A stretch of 64,000 nucleotides of DNA, from contig NZ_CP107942.1 in NCBI RefSeq assembly GCF_036053395.1, forward strand, positions 2,880,501-2,944,500, written 5' to 3'. The stretch comes from Actinoplanes sp. NBC_00393. Its GTDB lineage: Bacteria; Actinomycetota; Actinomycetes; Mycobacteriales; Micromonosporaceae. Each line of letters opens with the position of its first letter. The stretch's first letter is position 1. Shown in pieces: positions 56,356-64,000 of this stretch. Position numbers and translations under genes: made by a program. The notes beneath the pieces are model-generated. The model made no database searches, was not told where the DNA came from, and was given only the letters and a program-made list of their open reading frames with translations.

Positions 56356-57027
56356 ATGCGAACTCTCACCGTCAACGACGTACCCGTCGCACTGTGGACC
56401 CCCGAGAACACCACCGGCCCGCGGCGGCTGATCCTGATCTGCCACGGCGGCGGTCAGCACAAGACGGCTCCCGCCGTCGTACATCTCGCCCAGCGGTTCA
56501 CCTCGGCCGGCTACGCGGTCGCCGCAGCCGACGTGCCCAACCACGGAGAGCGGCCCACCGATCAGAAGCTCGAACGGCTCGCCAACACCATCCAGGCCCG
56601 GGTGGACGGCGGGGAGGACCTGGCTTCGCTGCTCGCCGCATTCCAGGCGCAGGTCGCCGCACAGACCGTTCCCGAATGGCAAGCCGTCCTGGACCACCTC
56701 GGCGTGGACACCGCGGGCTATTGGGGAGTGTCGTTGGGCTGCGGGCTGGGCGTGCCGTTCGTCGCCGCCGAACCCCGCGTGCGGGCGGCGGTCCTGGGCC
56801 TCGGCGGCGCCGCCGCCAACGCGGAGGTCGCCGCGCGGATCACGGTGCCGGTCGAGTTCCTGATCCAGTGGGATGACGAGCGGGTGCCGCGGGAGCAGAG
56901 CCTGGCGCTGTTCGACGCGTTCGGTTCTGCGGAGAAGACGCTGCACGCCAATCCGGGCAAGCACTCGGACCGGCTACCGGAACACGAGATCGACAGCGCG
57001 ATCCGGTTCTTCGCCCGCTACCTCTGA
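56356..57027 (+). CDS. alpha/beta hydrolase (dienelactone hydrolase-like)
   Basis: A 223-residue cytoplasmic hydrolase. Oxyanion region LILICHGGGQHKTAPAVVHL, nucleophile Ser in YWGVSLGCGLGVPFV, acid Asp in QWDDERVP and His in NPGKHSDRLPEHE. Substrate unknown. It is divergent from the RHH-Clp_N gene; their shared region contains the palindromic operator. ATG 56356 is the first that fits the fold; the frame runs further up through the leader. Confidence 0.88.
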   Translation: MRTLTVNDVPVALWTPENTTGPRRLILICHGGGQHKTAPAVVHLAQRFTSAGYAVAAADVPNHGERPTDQKLERLANTIQARVDGGEDLASLLAAFQAQVAAQTVPEWQAVLDHLGVDTAGYWGVSLGCGLGVPFVAAEPRVRAAVLGLGGAAANAEVAARITVPVEFLIQWDDERVPREQSLALFDAFGSAEKTLHANPGKHSDRLPEHEIDSAIRFFARYL

Positions 57028-57031
57028 CAGC

Positions 57032-57066
57032 AGCTGCGGGCCGGCGGAGAAGGCCGGTCCGCAGCT
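57032..57066 (+). terminator. hairpin terminator
   Basis: AGCTGCGGGCCGGC (57032-57045) pairs with GCCGGTCCGCAGCT (57053-57066) over 14 bp with one G-T pair and a 7-base loop, 4 bp after the hydrolase stop. Confidence 0.85.
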
Positions 57067-57269
57067 CTGGAGGTTCAGCTGAGTGTTCGCCCGAAGTTGG
57101 GTGGCGCTGGCCAACGGATATCCGAACGTCTACTGCCCACCCGTGTGCGAGGAGGCGCGGCCGCCGCTCTGGCGCTGAAAGGCTATGCGATCGAGGACAG
57201 AACGGTGACCGTCGGCTTCCCGGAGTGCTAACCACGGTGGGAACGTGCCATACAGAACGGGGGAAATCG

Positions 57270-57839
57270 ATGTATCGCACAGCAAGAAGACCGGCGTGGT
57301 CGGCTGCGGGCAAGCTGAAGATCGTGCTGGCGGCCGTCGTCCTGATAGTGGCGGGCAATCTGGCCGTGGCGTCACCGGCGGCCGCGGCAGCTGGTCTGAC
57401 CATCCGGCACGCCGTGACCTACGACTGTCTCGACCAGCATTTCAACGCCGACGGCAATGCGACGATCATGGTGTACGCCTGGCCCGACCCCTGCCACTCG
57501 GTCGGCAACCAGCAGTGGACGTTCCGCCACGTGCGAGGCAACACCTACAAGGTGGTCAACAGCCGCTGGGACCCCGCATACCGGACCAACTGGTGCCTGT
57601 CCGCGCCGAACGGCGGCTTCAGCAGGGTTTATGCGGAGCTCTGCGTCAATGAGGAGAAGCAGCTCTGGACGCCGGTACTTCGTGGCGGGCAAAACGTCCT
57701 GATGAACGAGTACGCCAGGCATCCGGTGACCGGCCAGCTGCTGTGCATGGCCCAATCCATCTCCGGGGACCCGACCAGGGTGTACATGCAGGACTGCAAT
57801 CTGCAGCCGGACGGGCTGCTGAGGTGGTTCTGGTACTGA
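57270..57839 (+). CDS. secreted ricin-type beta-trefoil-like protein
   Basis: A 189-residue exported protein. Signal peptide (KLKIVLAAVVLIVAGNLAVA... ASPAAAAAG). The mature part repeats Q-x-W motifs (VGNQQWTFRHVRGNTYKVVN and EEKQLWTPV) and has paired Cys, as in ricin-type lectin domains, suggesting carbohydrate binding. GGGGGAAATCG precedes ATG 57270. A strong terminator follows. Confidence 0.75.
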   Translation: MYRTARRPAWSAAGKLKIVLAAVVLIVAGNLAVASPAAAAAGLTIRHAVTYDCLDQHFNADGNATIMVYAWPDPCHSVGNQQWTFRHVRGNTYKVVNSRWDPAYRTNWCLSAPNGGFSRVYAELCVNEEKQLWTPVLRGGQNVLMNEYARHPVTGQLLCMAQSISGDPTRVYMQDCNLQPDGLLRWFWY

Positions 57840-57845
57840 TCAGAG

Positions 57846-57881
57846 CCGGCGGGCCCGCGACCTCGATCGCGGGCCCGCCGG
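57846..57881 (+). terminator. strong hairpin terminator
   Basis: CCGGCGGGCCCGCGA (57846-57860) and TCGCGGGCCCGCCGG (57867-57881) form a perfect 15-bp stem with a 6-base loop, 7 bp after the stop codon. Confidence 0.88.
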
Positions 57882-57987
57882 TCATTCGATGCGAAAATCC
57901 GACGTGGCGCCCAGCAGGGGTGGCGCAGTTGCGCTGGCTCGTAGCCCACGCCTGTGACGGGATGCGGGCGCCGCAAGCACGGTCGCC

Positions 57988-59145
57988 TCAGGTACGGCGG
58001 CTGGCGCGGCGGGAGCCGAGGAGGAAGGCCGGGTCGCGGTCCAGGTTGTGCCGGTCGCGGTCGTAGCGACGGGTGGTTCGCGGGTCGGCGTGGCCCATCG
58101 CGTCCTGCACATCTTCCAGGGGGACACCGGCTTCGCGGGCACCGGTGGCGAAGGCATGCCGCAACGAGTGTGGCGACAGCCGGTTCGCGGAGGCGATGCC
58201 GGCCTTGCCGGCCAGACGACGGATCGTCATGAAGACGTTTGGTTCGGCGAGCCGGCCGTCACCGGCGGCGCCGCTCGTGGCGAACAACGGGCCGGTGAGC
58301 CTGTCGGCGCCGGTCGCGACGGCCCGGGCCGCCAGGTACTCGTCCAGGGCCTGCAGGGTGTGCGCGGGCATCGGGCGTTCCCGGATGACGCCGCCCTTGC
58401 CGACATATCGCAGTGTTCGGTGCCCGGCGTTGTTACTCAGATCGGCCAGGTCCCGGTCGAGAGCTTCGCTGATGCGCAGGCCGAGGTCGGCGAGCAGGCG
58501 CAACAGAGCCCGGTCCCGCAATGCCGCCAGATGGTTGATCCGGCCGGTCATAGTGCGGTTCGCGGCTGCGGCGCGGGCCGCCACCTGAGCGTCGGCGGCG
58601 GCCAGCAGGGCATCGACCTCGTCCAGGGTGAGCCCGGCAGTGGTTGAGGTGTGCCGGTTCACCGCCGGGCGTTTCACCGCGGCAGCCGGATTGCGGGCCA
58701 CCGCACCGTCGGTGTTGGCGACCAGATGCGAGTACCAGCTGGAGATCGACGCGAGCGCGCGGGCGACCGTGCTGGCCGCCGCCGGTTTGCCGTCGGCTGC
58801 AGACGATTCGCGCCACACCCTGAACTGGCTCAGATCCGTGGGCCGGGCGGTGAGCGGATCGAGGCGTTCGCGATCGCACCAGCGCAGGAAGACGTCGAGG
58901 TCGCGGCTGTGGGCTTTCTCCGTGTGGGGCGATTCGGCTTCCAGCAGCCAGGCGACGGTCAGCCGGCGCGGGCTGTACCGGCTGCCGTCGTCGGCGGGCA
59001 GCGCCGGCATCCCGGCTACCAGCGTGACGATCCGGGTAACCCGCGCCGCCAGCGCTGCCTCTCCCGTCGCCGCAGCCGCGGGTGCCAGGGCAGTCGACGG
59101 CGGTTCGAGAACAGGTTCGGCGGTCATCGGCATCCGATCGCTCAC
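57988..59145 (-). CDS. tyrosine recombinase/integrase
   Basis: A 385-residue site-specific recombinase. N-terminal SAM-like core-binding domain (about 65-150: SPHTEKAHSRDLDVFLRWCD). Catalytic domain: Arg224 in LADLGLRISEAL, Lys250 in YVGKGGVIRE, His326-x-x-Arg329 in SPHSLRHAFATG, His352 in MGHADPRTTRRY with nucleophile Tyr361. All catalytic residues are present, so it should be active. It opens the accessory region at the right end. An inverted repeat 80 bp upstream may be its site. Confidence 0.94.
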   Translation of the reverse strand: MSDRMPMTAEPVLEPPSTALAPAAAATGEAALAARVTRIVTLVAGMPALPADDGSRYSPRRLTVAWLLEAESPHTEKAHSRDLDVFLRWCDRERLDPLTARPTDLSQFRVWRESSAADGKPAAASTVARALASISSWYSHLVANTDGAVARNPAAAVKRPAVNRHTSTTAGLTLDEVDALLAAADAQVAARAAAANRTMTGRINHLAALRDRALLRLLADLGLRISEALDRDLADLSNNAGHRTLRYVGKGGVIRERPMPAHTLQALDEYLAARAVATGADRLTGPLFATSGAAGDGRLAEPNVFMTIRRLAGKAGIASANRLSPHSLRHAFATGAREAGVPLEDVQDAMGHADPRTTRRYDRDRHNLDRDPAFLLGSRRASRRT

Positions 59146-59224
59146 AGGACAGGACTCATAGGATAACAGTAATTATTCTATGACTCCGAATCTGTGGTCT
59201 CTCTGCGGTTCTTCCTCGTGTCGG

Positions 59225-59260
59225 AATTACTGGATTACTGATAATCGCAATCCAGTAATT
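59225..59260. repeat. 12-bp inverted repeat upstream of the recombinase
   Basis: AATTACTGGATT (59225-59236) and AATCCAGTAATT (59249-59260) are perfect inverted arms around a 12-bp spacer, in an AT-rich stretch (59150-59270) unlike the surrounding DNA. It could be a recombination core, an operator for the recombinase gene or a hairpin. Confidence 0.7.
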
Positions 59261-59314
59261 AGGCGACCTTCAACCCGACAGGTTTGTCAGACCTTGGCGA
59301 TAACGTCCGACGAC

Positions 59315-59824
59315 ATGGAGAGCTCGGAGCCTGAAGCTGAACGGCGTTGCCAGGGCTGCAAACAGGTTGCTGCCGACTGAGGAGTTCCGGCAGCCGTCGG
59401 GAAAGCTGACCGCCCGCTGTCGCCGCTGCCTCGACACTGTCCGCAACCAGCATCGGAAGTGGTGCGCCCGTCTGGGCCTGAAGCGATCCGTGCCGCGAAT
59501 CGCTGGAAGAAGTACCGGATCACCCCGCAGCAGGACGACGCGCTCTGCGAGTCACAGCACTACCGCTGCAAGATCTGCGGCATCCATGAGAACGACATCA
59601 GGTCAATTCTCACCGGGCGCCCGCGTCTGGATGGCGAGCCGACCGCTGAGCCGGTGCGGCTTGTCGTCGACCACTGCCATGACAGCCAGCGAGTGCGCGG
59701 CCTGCTGTGCAACAGCTGCAACGCAATGATCGGGCAAGCGCGGGACCGGCCGGAGGTGCTGCGGGCCGGAGCGGATTACCTGGAAGCACCGCGTGGAAGC
59801 GGCCCTCGACTGACGATCTTGTGA
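59315..59824 (+). pseudogene. endonuclease VII-like (HNH) gene with two compensating frameshifts
   Basis: A zinc-ribbon plus HNH protein of about 170 residues is spread over two frames: ERRCQGCKQ in one, LLPTEEFRQPSGKLTARCRR in the next, then RWKKYRITPQQDDALCESQH, CKICGIHEND, VVDHCHDSQRVRGLLCNSCN back in the first. An extra G near 59366 (CAG[G]TTG) and a missing G near 59480 (CTGG[G]GCC) explain it. The layout is that of recombination endonuclease VII family proteins common in phages and mobile DNA. Confidence 0.8.
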
Positions 59825-59843
59825 AAACTAGCGGTAAGGCTGG

Positions 59844-59993
59844 TCAGAGGGCATTCGGATGATCTTGGGGCTCCGCCTGTTCGTGGCGGCTGGTTGCCGG
59901 GTTGCCGTGGATGACGCGGTGGATGGTGGAGCGGCCGACGCTGTATTCCTCGGCGAGGTCGGCCAGTGTCGATTCTGAGGTGCTGTGCACGGT
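59844..59993 (-). pseudogene. C-terminal remnant of a resolvase/recombinase (HTH)
   Basis: About 49 codons ending at 59844 read TLADLAEEYSVGRSTIHRVI, a helix-turn-helix like the C terminus of Tn3-type resolvases. No catalytic part is found upstream, so it is a fragment. Confidence 0.6.
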
Positions 59994-60085
59994 TGCCCGA
60001 AGTCCTTTGCACGGGGTGAAGATCAGAGCATTCGCGAACGTTGAGGAGCCACAGAAGCGTCGTACCGGTAGGGCATGATCGCGGC

Positions 60086-62191
60086 GTGATTGAGATTTGT
60101 GAGCCCGGCGGAGAGCAGGACGTCCGGTGGGTGATGGCGGCACTACGTGGGGCCGGCGAGCCGGAGTTGGACGCCGTTCCCTGGGCGCGGTTCACTGACG
60201 AGTGCTGGGCACCCGACGCCGTTCCCAATCTGCTGCGGGCGCTGTCTAATCCCGACCACGCTTCCAGCAGCCTCAGCGAGCTGTGGACCATCGTGCGCAC
60301 CGAGGGTACCAGCGACGTCACCGGAGCCCTCGCGGTGCCGTTTCTGCTGCGAATCGCCGCTGACCCTGCGGCGTCCCAGCGCGGCGAGCTGCTGAACCTT
60401 GCCGCCGAGGTGGGACACCGAAACCACTTCGGTACGGACGTGCGCGCGTCCTTGTTCCAGATGGTCGACGAACAGGACCGCGAGACGATCGACGGGTACG
60501 GGCGCACCGTCGCGTGGACCTGCCAGGCGGCGCGGGAGGCGGTCACGGTCGACGCCCCGCTGCTGATCGGCCTGCTCGACGATCCGACTCCACCGGTCCG
60601 GGCGAACGCGGCATACGCCCTGGCCGGCGCGCTGATGCCACCGCCCGAGGTGACGGCCGCGCTGCGGGAACGCCTCGCGGTCGAAACGTCCCCGGCCGTA
60701 CGGATCAGTCTGGTGCTGGCTCTCGCGCAGTTGGCGGTGGAGCACGCGGACTCGGACGTGACGGCGTGGACGGCCGCGCTGTGGGCCGACCCGGGCAACC
60801 TGCCTGACGTACGGTTCGCCGCCGCGTTGAGCTGGTTGTGCGCGACGACCGAGCCCGTGCCTACACGGATGCTGGACTTGTTCGCCGAGGTAGTCGACGC
60901 TCGCCTGGCTGAAGCGATGGACGATGTGCCGTGGCCCAACCACCACCTTCGCCGTGGCGGGCTGGCCGCGTGGCTCGTCGCCTTCCTGGGCGACATGCCA
61001 GATGTCCAGACGGATCTGGTGGCACGCCTGGCGGTATCGCCCCACCCAGCTCTGCGCGCATCGGCCCTGCGTGCGGCCTACGCTGTTGCCAGCGAGTGGC
61101 GCTCGCGGACCGACGCGATGATCGGCTTGCTGGCGGACCGTCTGCACGACACTGATCCGGCCGTACGGCGCAGCGCTGCTCGGCACCTGGTCCGGGCCGG
61201 AGCCGCCGTCGTGCCCGCCGCCGATCGGATCGCTGCCGCGCTCGACGATCCGGACCCCGAGGTGTGGGCCTGGACGGTCGTGATGCTGGCTCGTCTGGGC
61301 GACGCCCGCGTAGTCGAGCCGCTGGCGGACCTACTGAGCCGGCCGGCCTATCCCTGGCCCGAGCCCCGCTGGCACCCGGATGGCAACCCCGATCCGGGCA
61401 ATCTGTTACCGGCGATGAGCCCGTATGCCGAGCGGCTCGCACCGGTCGTCATGGCACGTCTGGCCGACATGGGCAACGGCTGGCAGCGTCTCCGGTGTGA
61501 TCTTCTCCAGGGCATGAGCCACTGGGGCGAACAAGGAGCTGGTGCTGTCGCACTGCTGACTGAGCTGCTGTCCGCGCCGAACAGCGATCGCACCACGGTC
61601 GTATCCTGCCTCGCTCGGATCGGTCCGCCGGCCGTCGCGGTGGTGCCCGTTCTGGACCGACTGGCCGCCGACGCCGAACCTGGCCTGCTGGCTATCCTGG
61701 TCTGGGCACGCTGGCGCATCACCGGGTTACGCGCCGAAGACACCGCCGCCACGCTGGCCCGGCTGGCCACGATGGCGGGCACCGGATCTCAACCCCTGCG
61801 CCTGCTCGCCGACCTGGGTCCCGTCGCCGCGGCACACGCGCCGGCAATCCGCGCCCGGCTGAGCGCCGACAATCACTTGACGACCAGAGTGCAGGCAGCT
61901 TTCGCGCTGTGGAGCGCCACCGGCAACACGACCGACACGGTGCCTATCCTCACTGCCGTCCTCGATGAGTCCTGGGAGTGGAATCCGTTCGGCTCCGCCG
62001 ACACCACCGTCGTGGACTACCTTGCCCGGATGGGTCCGGCGGCAACGGCCGCAGTGCCGGCGTTGACCGCCTTCCTCGAAGCCGATCGCCGGATCGAGCA
62101 GTTTGGCTTGAACGACCCGGTCGACTGGGACCAGCGTTGCCAACAGTCGGCTATGGCCGCGCTGCGCGCCATCCATCCAGCGCCGCGCTGA
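60086..62191 (+). CDS. large HEAT-repeat protein
   Basis: A 701-residue soluble protein made of HEAT/PBS-lyase-like helical repeats through its length (e.g. LLDDPTPPVRANAAYALAGA, LADRLHDTDPAVRRSAARHL, ALDDPDPEVWAWTVVMLARL, LARMGPAATAAVPALTAFLE). Such proteins are scaffolds; no catalytic motif is seen. GTG 60086 is taken as the start because the upstream codons (MRSHRSVVPVG) look non-coding. It sits in a mobile-element-rich region, so a role in a defence or mobile system is possible but not shown. Confidence 0.85.
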   Translation: MIEICEPGGEQDVRWVMAALRGAGEPELDAVPWARFTDECWAPDAVPNLLRALSNPDHASSSLSELWTIVRTEGTSDVTGALAVPFLLRIAADPAASQRGELLNLAAEVGHRNHFGTDVRASLFQMVDEQDRETIDGYGRTVAWTCQAAREAVTVDAPLLIGLLDDPTPPVRANAAYALAGALMPPPEVTAALRERLAVETSPAVRISLVLALAQLAVEHADSDVTAWTAALWADPGNLPDVRFAAALSWLCATTEPVPTRMLDLFAEVVDARLAEAMDDVPWPNHHLRRGGLAAWLVAFLGDMPDVQTDLVARLAVSPHPALRASALRAAYAVASEWRSRTDAMIGLLADRLHDTDPAVRRSAARHLVRAGAAVVPAADRIAAALDDPDPEVWAWTVVMLARLGDARVVEPLADLLSRPAYPWPEPRWHPDGNPDPGNLLPAMSPYAERLAPVVMARLADMGNGWQRLRCDLLQGMSHWGEQGAGAVALLTELLSAPNSDRTTVVSCLARIGPPAVAVVPVLDRLAADAEPGLLAILVWARWRITGLRAEDTAATLARLATMAGTGSQPLRLLADLGPVAAAHAPAIRARLSADNHLTTRVQAAFALWSATGNTTDTVPILTAVLDESWEWNPFGSADTTVVDYLARMGPAATAAVPALTAFLEADRRIEQFGLNDPVDWDQRCQQSAMAALRAIHPAPR

Positions 62192-62389
62192 TCGCTGGGG
62201 ATCCTGTTGGAAGTACGCGACATCTCCGTCAGATCGCAATCCAATTATGTCATCTTGGGGTACACCCCAACACCACAGTCACCGCCAGCACCAAAGAGCG
62301 TCAGAATAGGGTCCCATCTGGCATTTCTTGACGCATGTCCGGGAACCTCATAGAGTCCAACCTGACAGAGGGCGGTCAGGGAGGCGAAG
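62192..62389. promoter_or_regulatory. resolvase upstream region with palindrome
   Basis: TTGGGGT (62255-62261) - AC - ACCCCAA (62264-62270) is a perfect short inverted repeat about 120 bp before the resolvase start. Tn3-type resolvases act at res sites just upstream of their own gene, so this stretch may include one; three subsites cannot be defined with confidence. Confidence 0.4.
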
Positions 62390-62959
62390 ATGCGCGTCGG
62401 CTACATCCGGGTCAGCACCGTCGACCAGAACACCGTCCGGCAACTCGACGGCATCGAGGTCGAGCGCACCTTCACCGACAAGTCGTCCGGCAAGGACACC
62501 ACCCGGCCCAAGCTCAACGAGCTGATCACGTTTGTCCGCGACGGCGACACCATCCTCGTCCACTCGATGGACCGACTCGCCCGCAACCTCGACGACCTCC
62601 GCAGCCTCGTCCGGACACTCACCGGCAAGGGCGTGCGGGTGGAGTTCGTCAAGGAGGGCCTGACCTTCACCGGCGAGGACTCACCGATGGCGACCCTGCT
62701 GCTGAACGTGATGGGCGCGTTCGCGGAGTTCGAGCGCGCACTGATTCTGGAACGCCAGCGCGAGGGCATCGCCGCGGCCAAGACCCGCGGCGTCTACACC
62801 GGCCGCAAACCGGCACTGACCCCCGACCAGGCCGCCGAACTCCGGGCCCGGGCAGCCGCCGGCGAGAAGAAGGCCGCCCTGGCTCGCGAGTACGAGATCA
62901 GCCGGGAGACCCTCTACAGCTACCTGCGCGCCGCCCCGGCCGCGGTACCGGCCGGGTGA
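62390..62959 (+). CDS. serine resolvase/invertase (Tn3 resolvase type)
   Basis: A 189-residue site-specific recombinase. Catalytic Ser9 in VGYIRVSTVDQN, Arg pair in HSMDRLARNLDDL, then the long E helix (MATLLLNVMGAFAEFERALI) and a C-terminal HTH (EKKAALAREYEISRETLYSY). It is full length. GAGGCGAAG precedes ATG 62390. It may resolve a transposon or plasmid co-integrate; no transposase partner is next to it. Confidence 0.94.
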   Translation: MRVGYIRVSTVDQNTVRQLDGIEVERTFTDKSSGKDTTRPKLNELITFVRDGDTILVHSMDRLARNLDDLRSLVRTLTGKGVRVEFVKEGLTFTGEDSPMATLLLNVMGAFAEFERALILERQREGIAAAKTRGVYTGRKPALTPDQAAELRARAAAGEKKAALAREYEISRETLYSYLRAAPAAVPAG

Positions 62960-63000
62960 CTGGTCGCGTCCCGCTCCGGCCACAGTGAAAGGGTGATCGC

Positions 63001-63471
63001 GTGACGTCCAGGCAGCAGGATCCCGCGGGTCTGATCGGTGTCGGCTATCAGGGCCGAACGGTCGAAGAGCTCATCACGCAACTGCACGCGCTGGGGGTGT
63101 CTCGGCTCGTCGACGTCCGGTTGACCCCGCTGTCGCGCAAGCGCGGGCTGAGCAAGACCGCGCTCGGGCAGGCGCTGCAGGACGCCGGCATCGTCTACGA
63201 GCACCGCCGGGAGCTGGGCAACCCGAAGGACAACCGGCCCGGGTTCGCCGGCACCGGTGCCGCCCGCAACCAGGCCCGCACCCGGTACGCCGAACTGCTG
63301 GCACAGCCCCAGGCCCGCCAGGCGCTCGAGGACGTCGCCGCTGCCGGCCGCCAGGAACGCGTCGCGGTGCTCTGCTTCGAGGCCGACGAGGATCAGTGCC
63401 ACCGCCAGGTGCTGATCCAGGAGGTTCAGCGGCGCCTCGGTGCCGGCACCGACGCCCGCGGCGGCCAGTAG
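63001..63471 (+). CDS. DUF488 family protein
   Basis: A 156-residue protein starting with GTG 63001. The family signature GYQGRTVEELITQLHALGVS, LVDVRLTPLSRKRGLSKTAL and the C-terminal CFEADEDQCHRQVLIQEVQR with conserved Cys-His-Arg. Function is not established; DUF488 genes often lie in accessory regions. It overlaps the convergent last gene by 46 bp. Confidence 0.9.
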   Translation: MTSRQQDPAGLIGVGYQGRTVEELITQLHALGVSRLVDVRLTPLSRKRGLSKTALGQALQDAGIVYEHRRELGNPKDNRPGFAGTGAARNQARTRYAELLAQPQARQALEDVAAAGRQERVAVLCFEADEDQCHRQVLIQEVQRRLGAGTDARGGQ

Positions 63472-64000
63472 ACGCCCAGCACGCTGAACACGTGCGCCCG
63501 CTTGGCCTGGTTGCCGACGTAGAAGGCCACGTCCCGGCCGGGCCCGCACAGTTCACCGAAGAACTTGTCACTGATCGCCCGGCGCAGCTCGTCGTCACCG
63601 GAGCTGGCCAGTCGGCGCTGGAAGGCCGCCAGTTCCCAGTCCAACACCCCCTGCCGGTGTCCGCGGCAGGCCTCGTCGTGGCAGTGGTAGCGGTAGAAGG
63701 CACGGAACCGGGGCGGTTCCAGCGCGGTCCGGTCCGTGCCACTGAACAGGTCCGGCTGCCGGATGTAGGCGTCGATCTTGCGTTGTTCCTCCGGCGTCCA
63801 CCCCGGATGCGGCTCCACGTCCAGGCCGTCCACCGTCCGCGGGCGTACCAGCCCCAGTGACGGGGCGTTGGGGTCCGCGCGGGCCGCCCGGTTGAGCAGG
63901 CACATCGAGTCCTCGACGTACGGATCGAGCAGTGCCCGGCGCGGTTTCCACGGGTCCAGGTGCCGCTCGGTGACCATGGTGTCCATCAGCGGCCGGAAGC
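63426..64000 (-). CDS. hypothetical protein, 5' end beyond window
   Basis: The frame is open to the window edge (the ATG at 63986 is preceded by in-frame coding-like FRPL), so the start is probably outside. At least 190 residues: a Pro/Asp/Arg-rich soluble protein with PHPGWTPEEQRKIDAYIRQP, a His/Cys segment FYRYHCHDEACRGHRQGVLD that could bind a metal, and KFFGELCGPGRDVAFYVGNQ. No family recognised. Pairing with DUF488 may be functional. Confidence 0.7.
   Translation of the reverse strand, partial: FRPLMDTMVTERHLDPWKPRRALLDPYVEDSMCLLNRAARADPNAPSLGLVRPRTVDGLDVEPHPGWTPEEQRKIDAYIRQPDLFSGTDRTALEPPRFRAFYRYHCHDEACRGHRQGVLDWELAAFQRRLASSGDDELRRAISDKFFGELCGPGRDVAFYVGNQAKRAHVFSVLGVYWPPRASVPAPRRR

Overview
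The window is GC-rich (roughly 70% or more), with many GTG starts, ATGA/GTGA start-stop overlaps and few long intergenic gaps. It carries actinobacterial marker families: a deazaflavin-dependent nitroreductase, a TIGR03086-type mycothiol-related protein, a mycosin-like protease, CBM2/CE4/GH10 modules and an ECF42-like sigma factor with a DGPF partner. This points to a soil actinomycete, most likely Micromonosporaceae (Actinoplanes-like). The genus is an inference.

Layout. 0-1.1 kb: right part of an IS256-family insertion sequence. 1.1-4.1 kb: an HNH-like gene and a secreted GH10 xylanase / CE4 deacetylase / CBM2 enzyme with operator-like boxes upstream. 4.1-9.3 kb: a three-gene formate dehydrogenase operon whose catalytic subunit is read through an in-frame TGA as selenocysteine. 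9.6-15.2 kb: a PL7-like lyase, a two-component system, a dehalogenase-like hydrolase and a secreted protein. 15.5-24.3 kb: the selenocysteine machinery (selD, tRNA-Sec selC, selA, selB) with an ECF sigma/DGPF/DUF998 operon and small genes between. 24.3-28.8 kb: AraC/VOC pair and an arcD-arcA-marC arginine deiminase operon. 28.8-36.3 kb: small transporters, regulators and kinase-like genes with repeats in the gaps. 36.3-38.0 kb: a repeat-rich stretch with no convincing gene. 38.0-43.9 kb: nitroreductase-hemerythrin fusion, a cobalamin riboswitch with cbtB and a frameshifted cbtA, a mycosin, a frameshifted gene, a SUFU protein and an APC permease. 43.9-51.2 kb: a six-gene LacI-regulated glycan-use operon. 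51.2-57.9 kb: nucleotidyltransferase, GIY-YIG-like/TPR protein, RHH-Clp_N protein and secreted or metabolic genes. 57.9-64.0 kb: accessory DNA with a tyrosine recombinase, a broken endonuclease VII-like gene, a recombinase remnant, a HEAT-repeat protein, a serine resolvase, a DUF488 gene and a partial unknown gene.

Central story. The formate dehydrogenase needs selenocysteine. Within 20 kb the window holds everything specific for it: selenophosphate synthetase (SelD), tRNA-Sec, selenocysteine synthase (SelA), the special elongation factor (SelB) and, just after the TGA, a hairpin with the GGTCT loop expected of a bacterial SECIS. Only seryl-tRNA synthetase, a general housekeeping enzyme, is not seen.

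Other structure worth attention: a 63-bp tandem repeat family at three loci in two orientations; a roughly 40-bp element containing CCTAGGAT at three intergenic sites; and several single-base frameshifts in G/C runs, which may be real decay or assembly errors.
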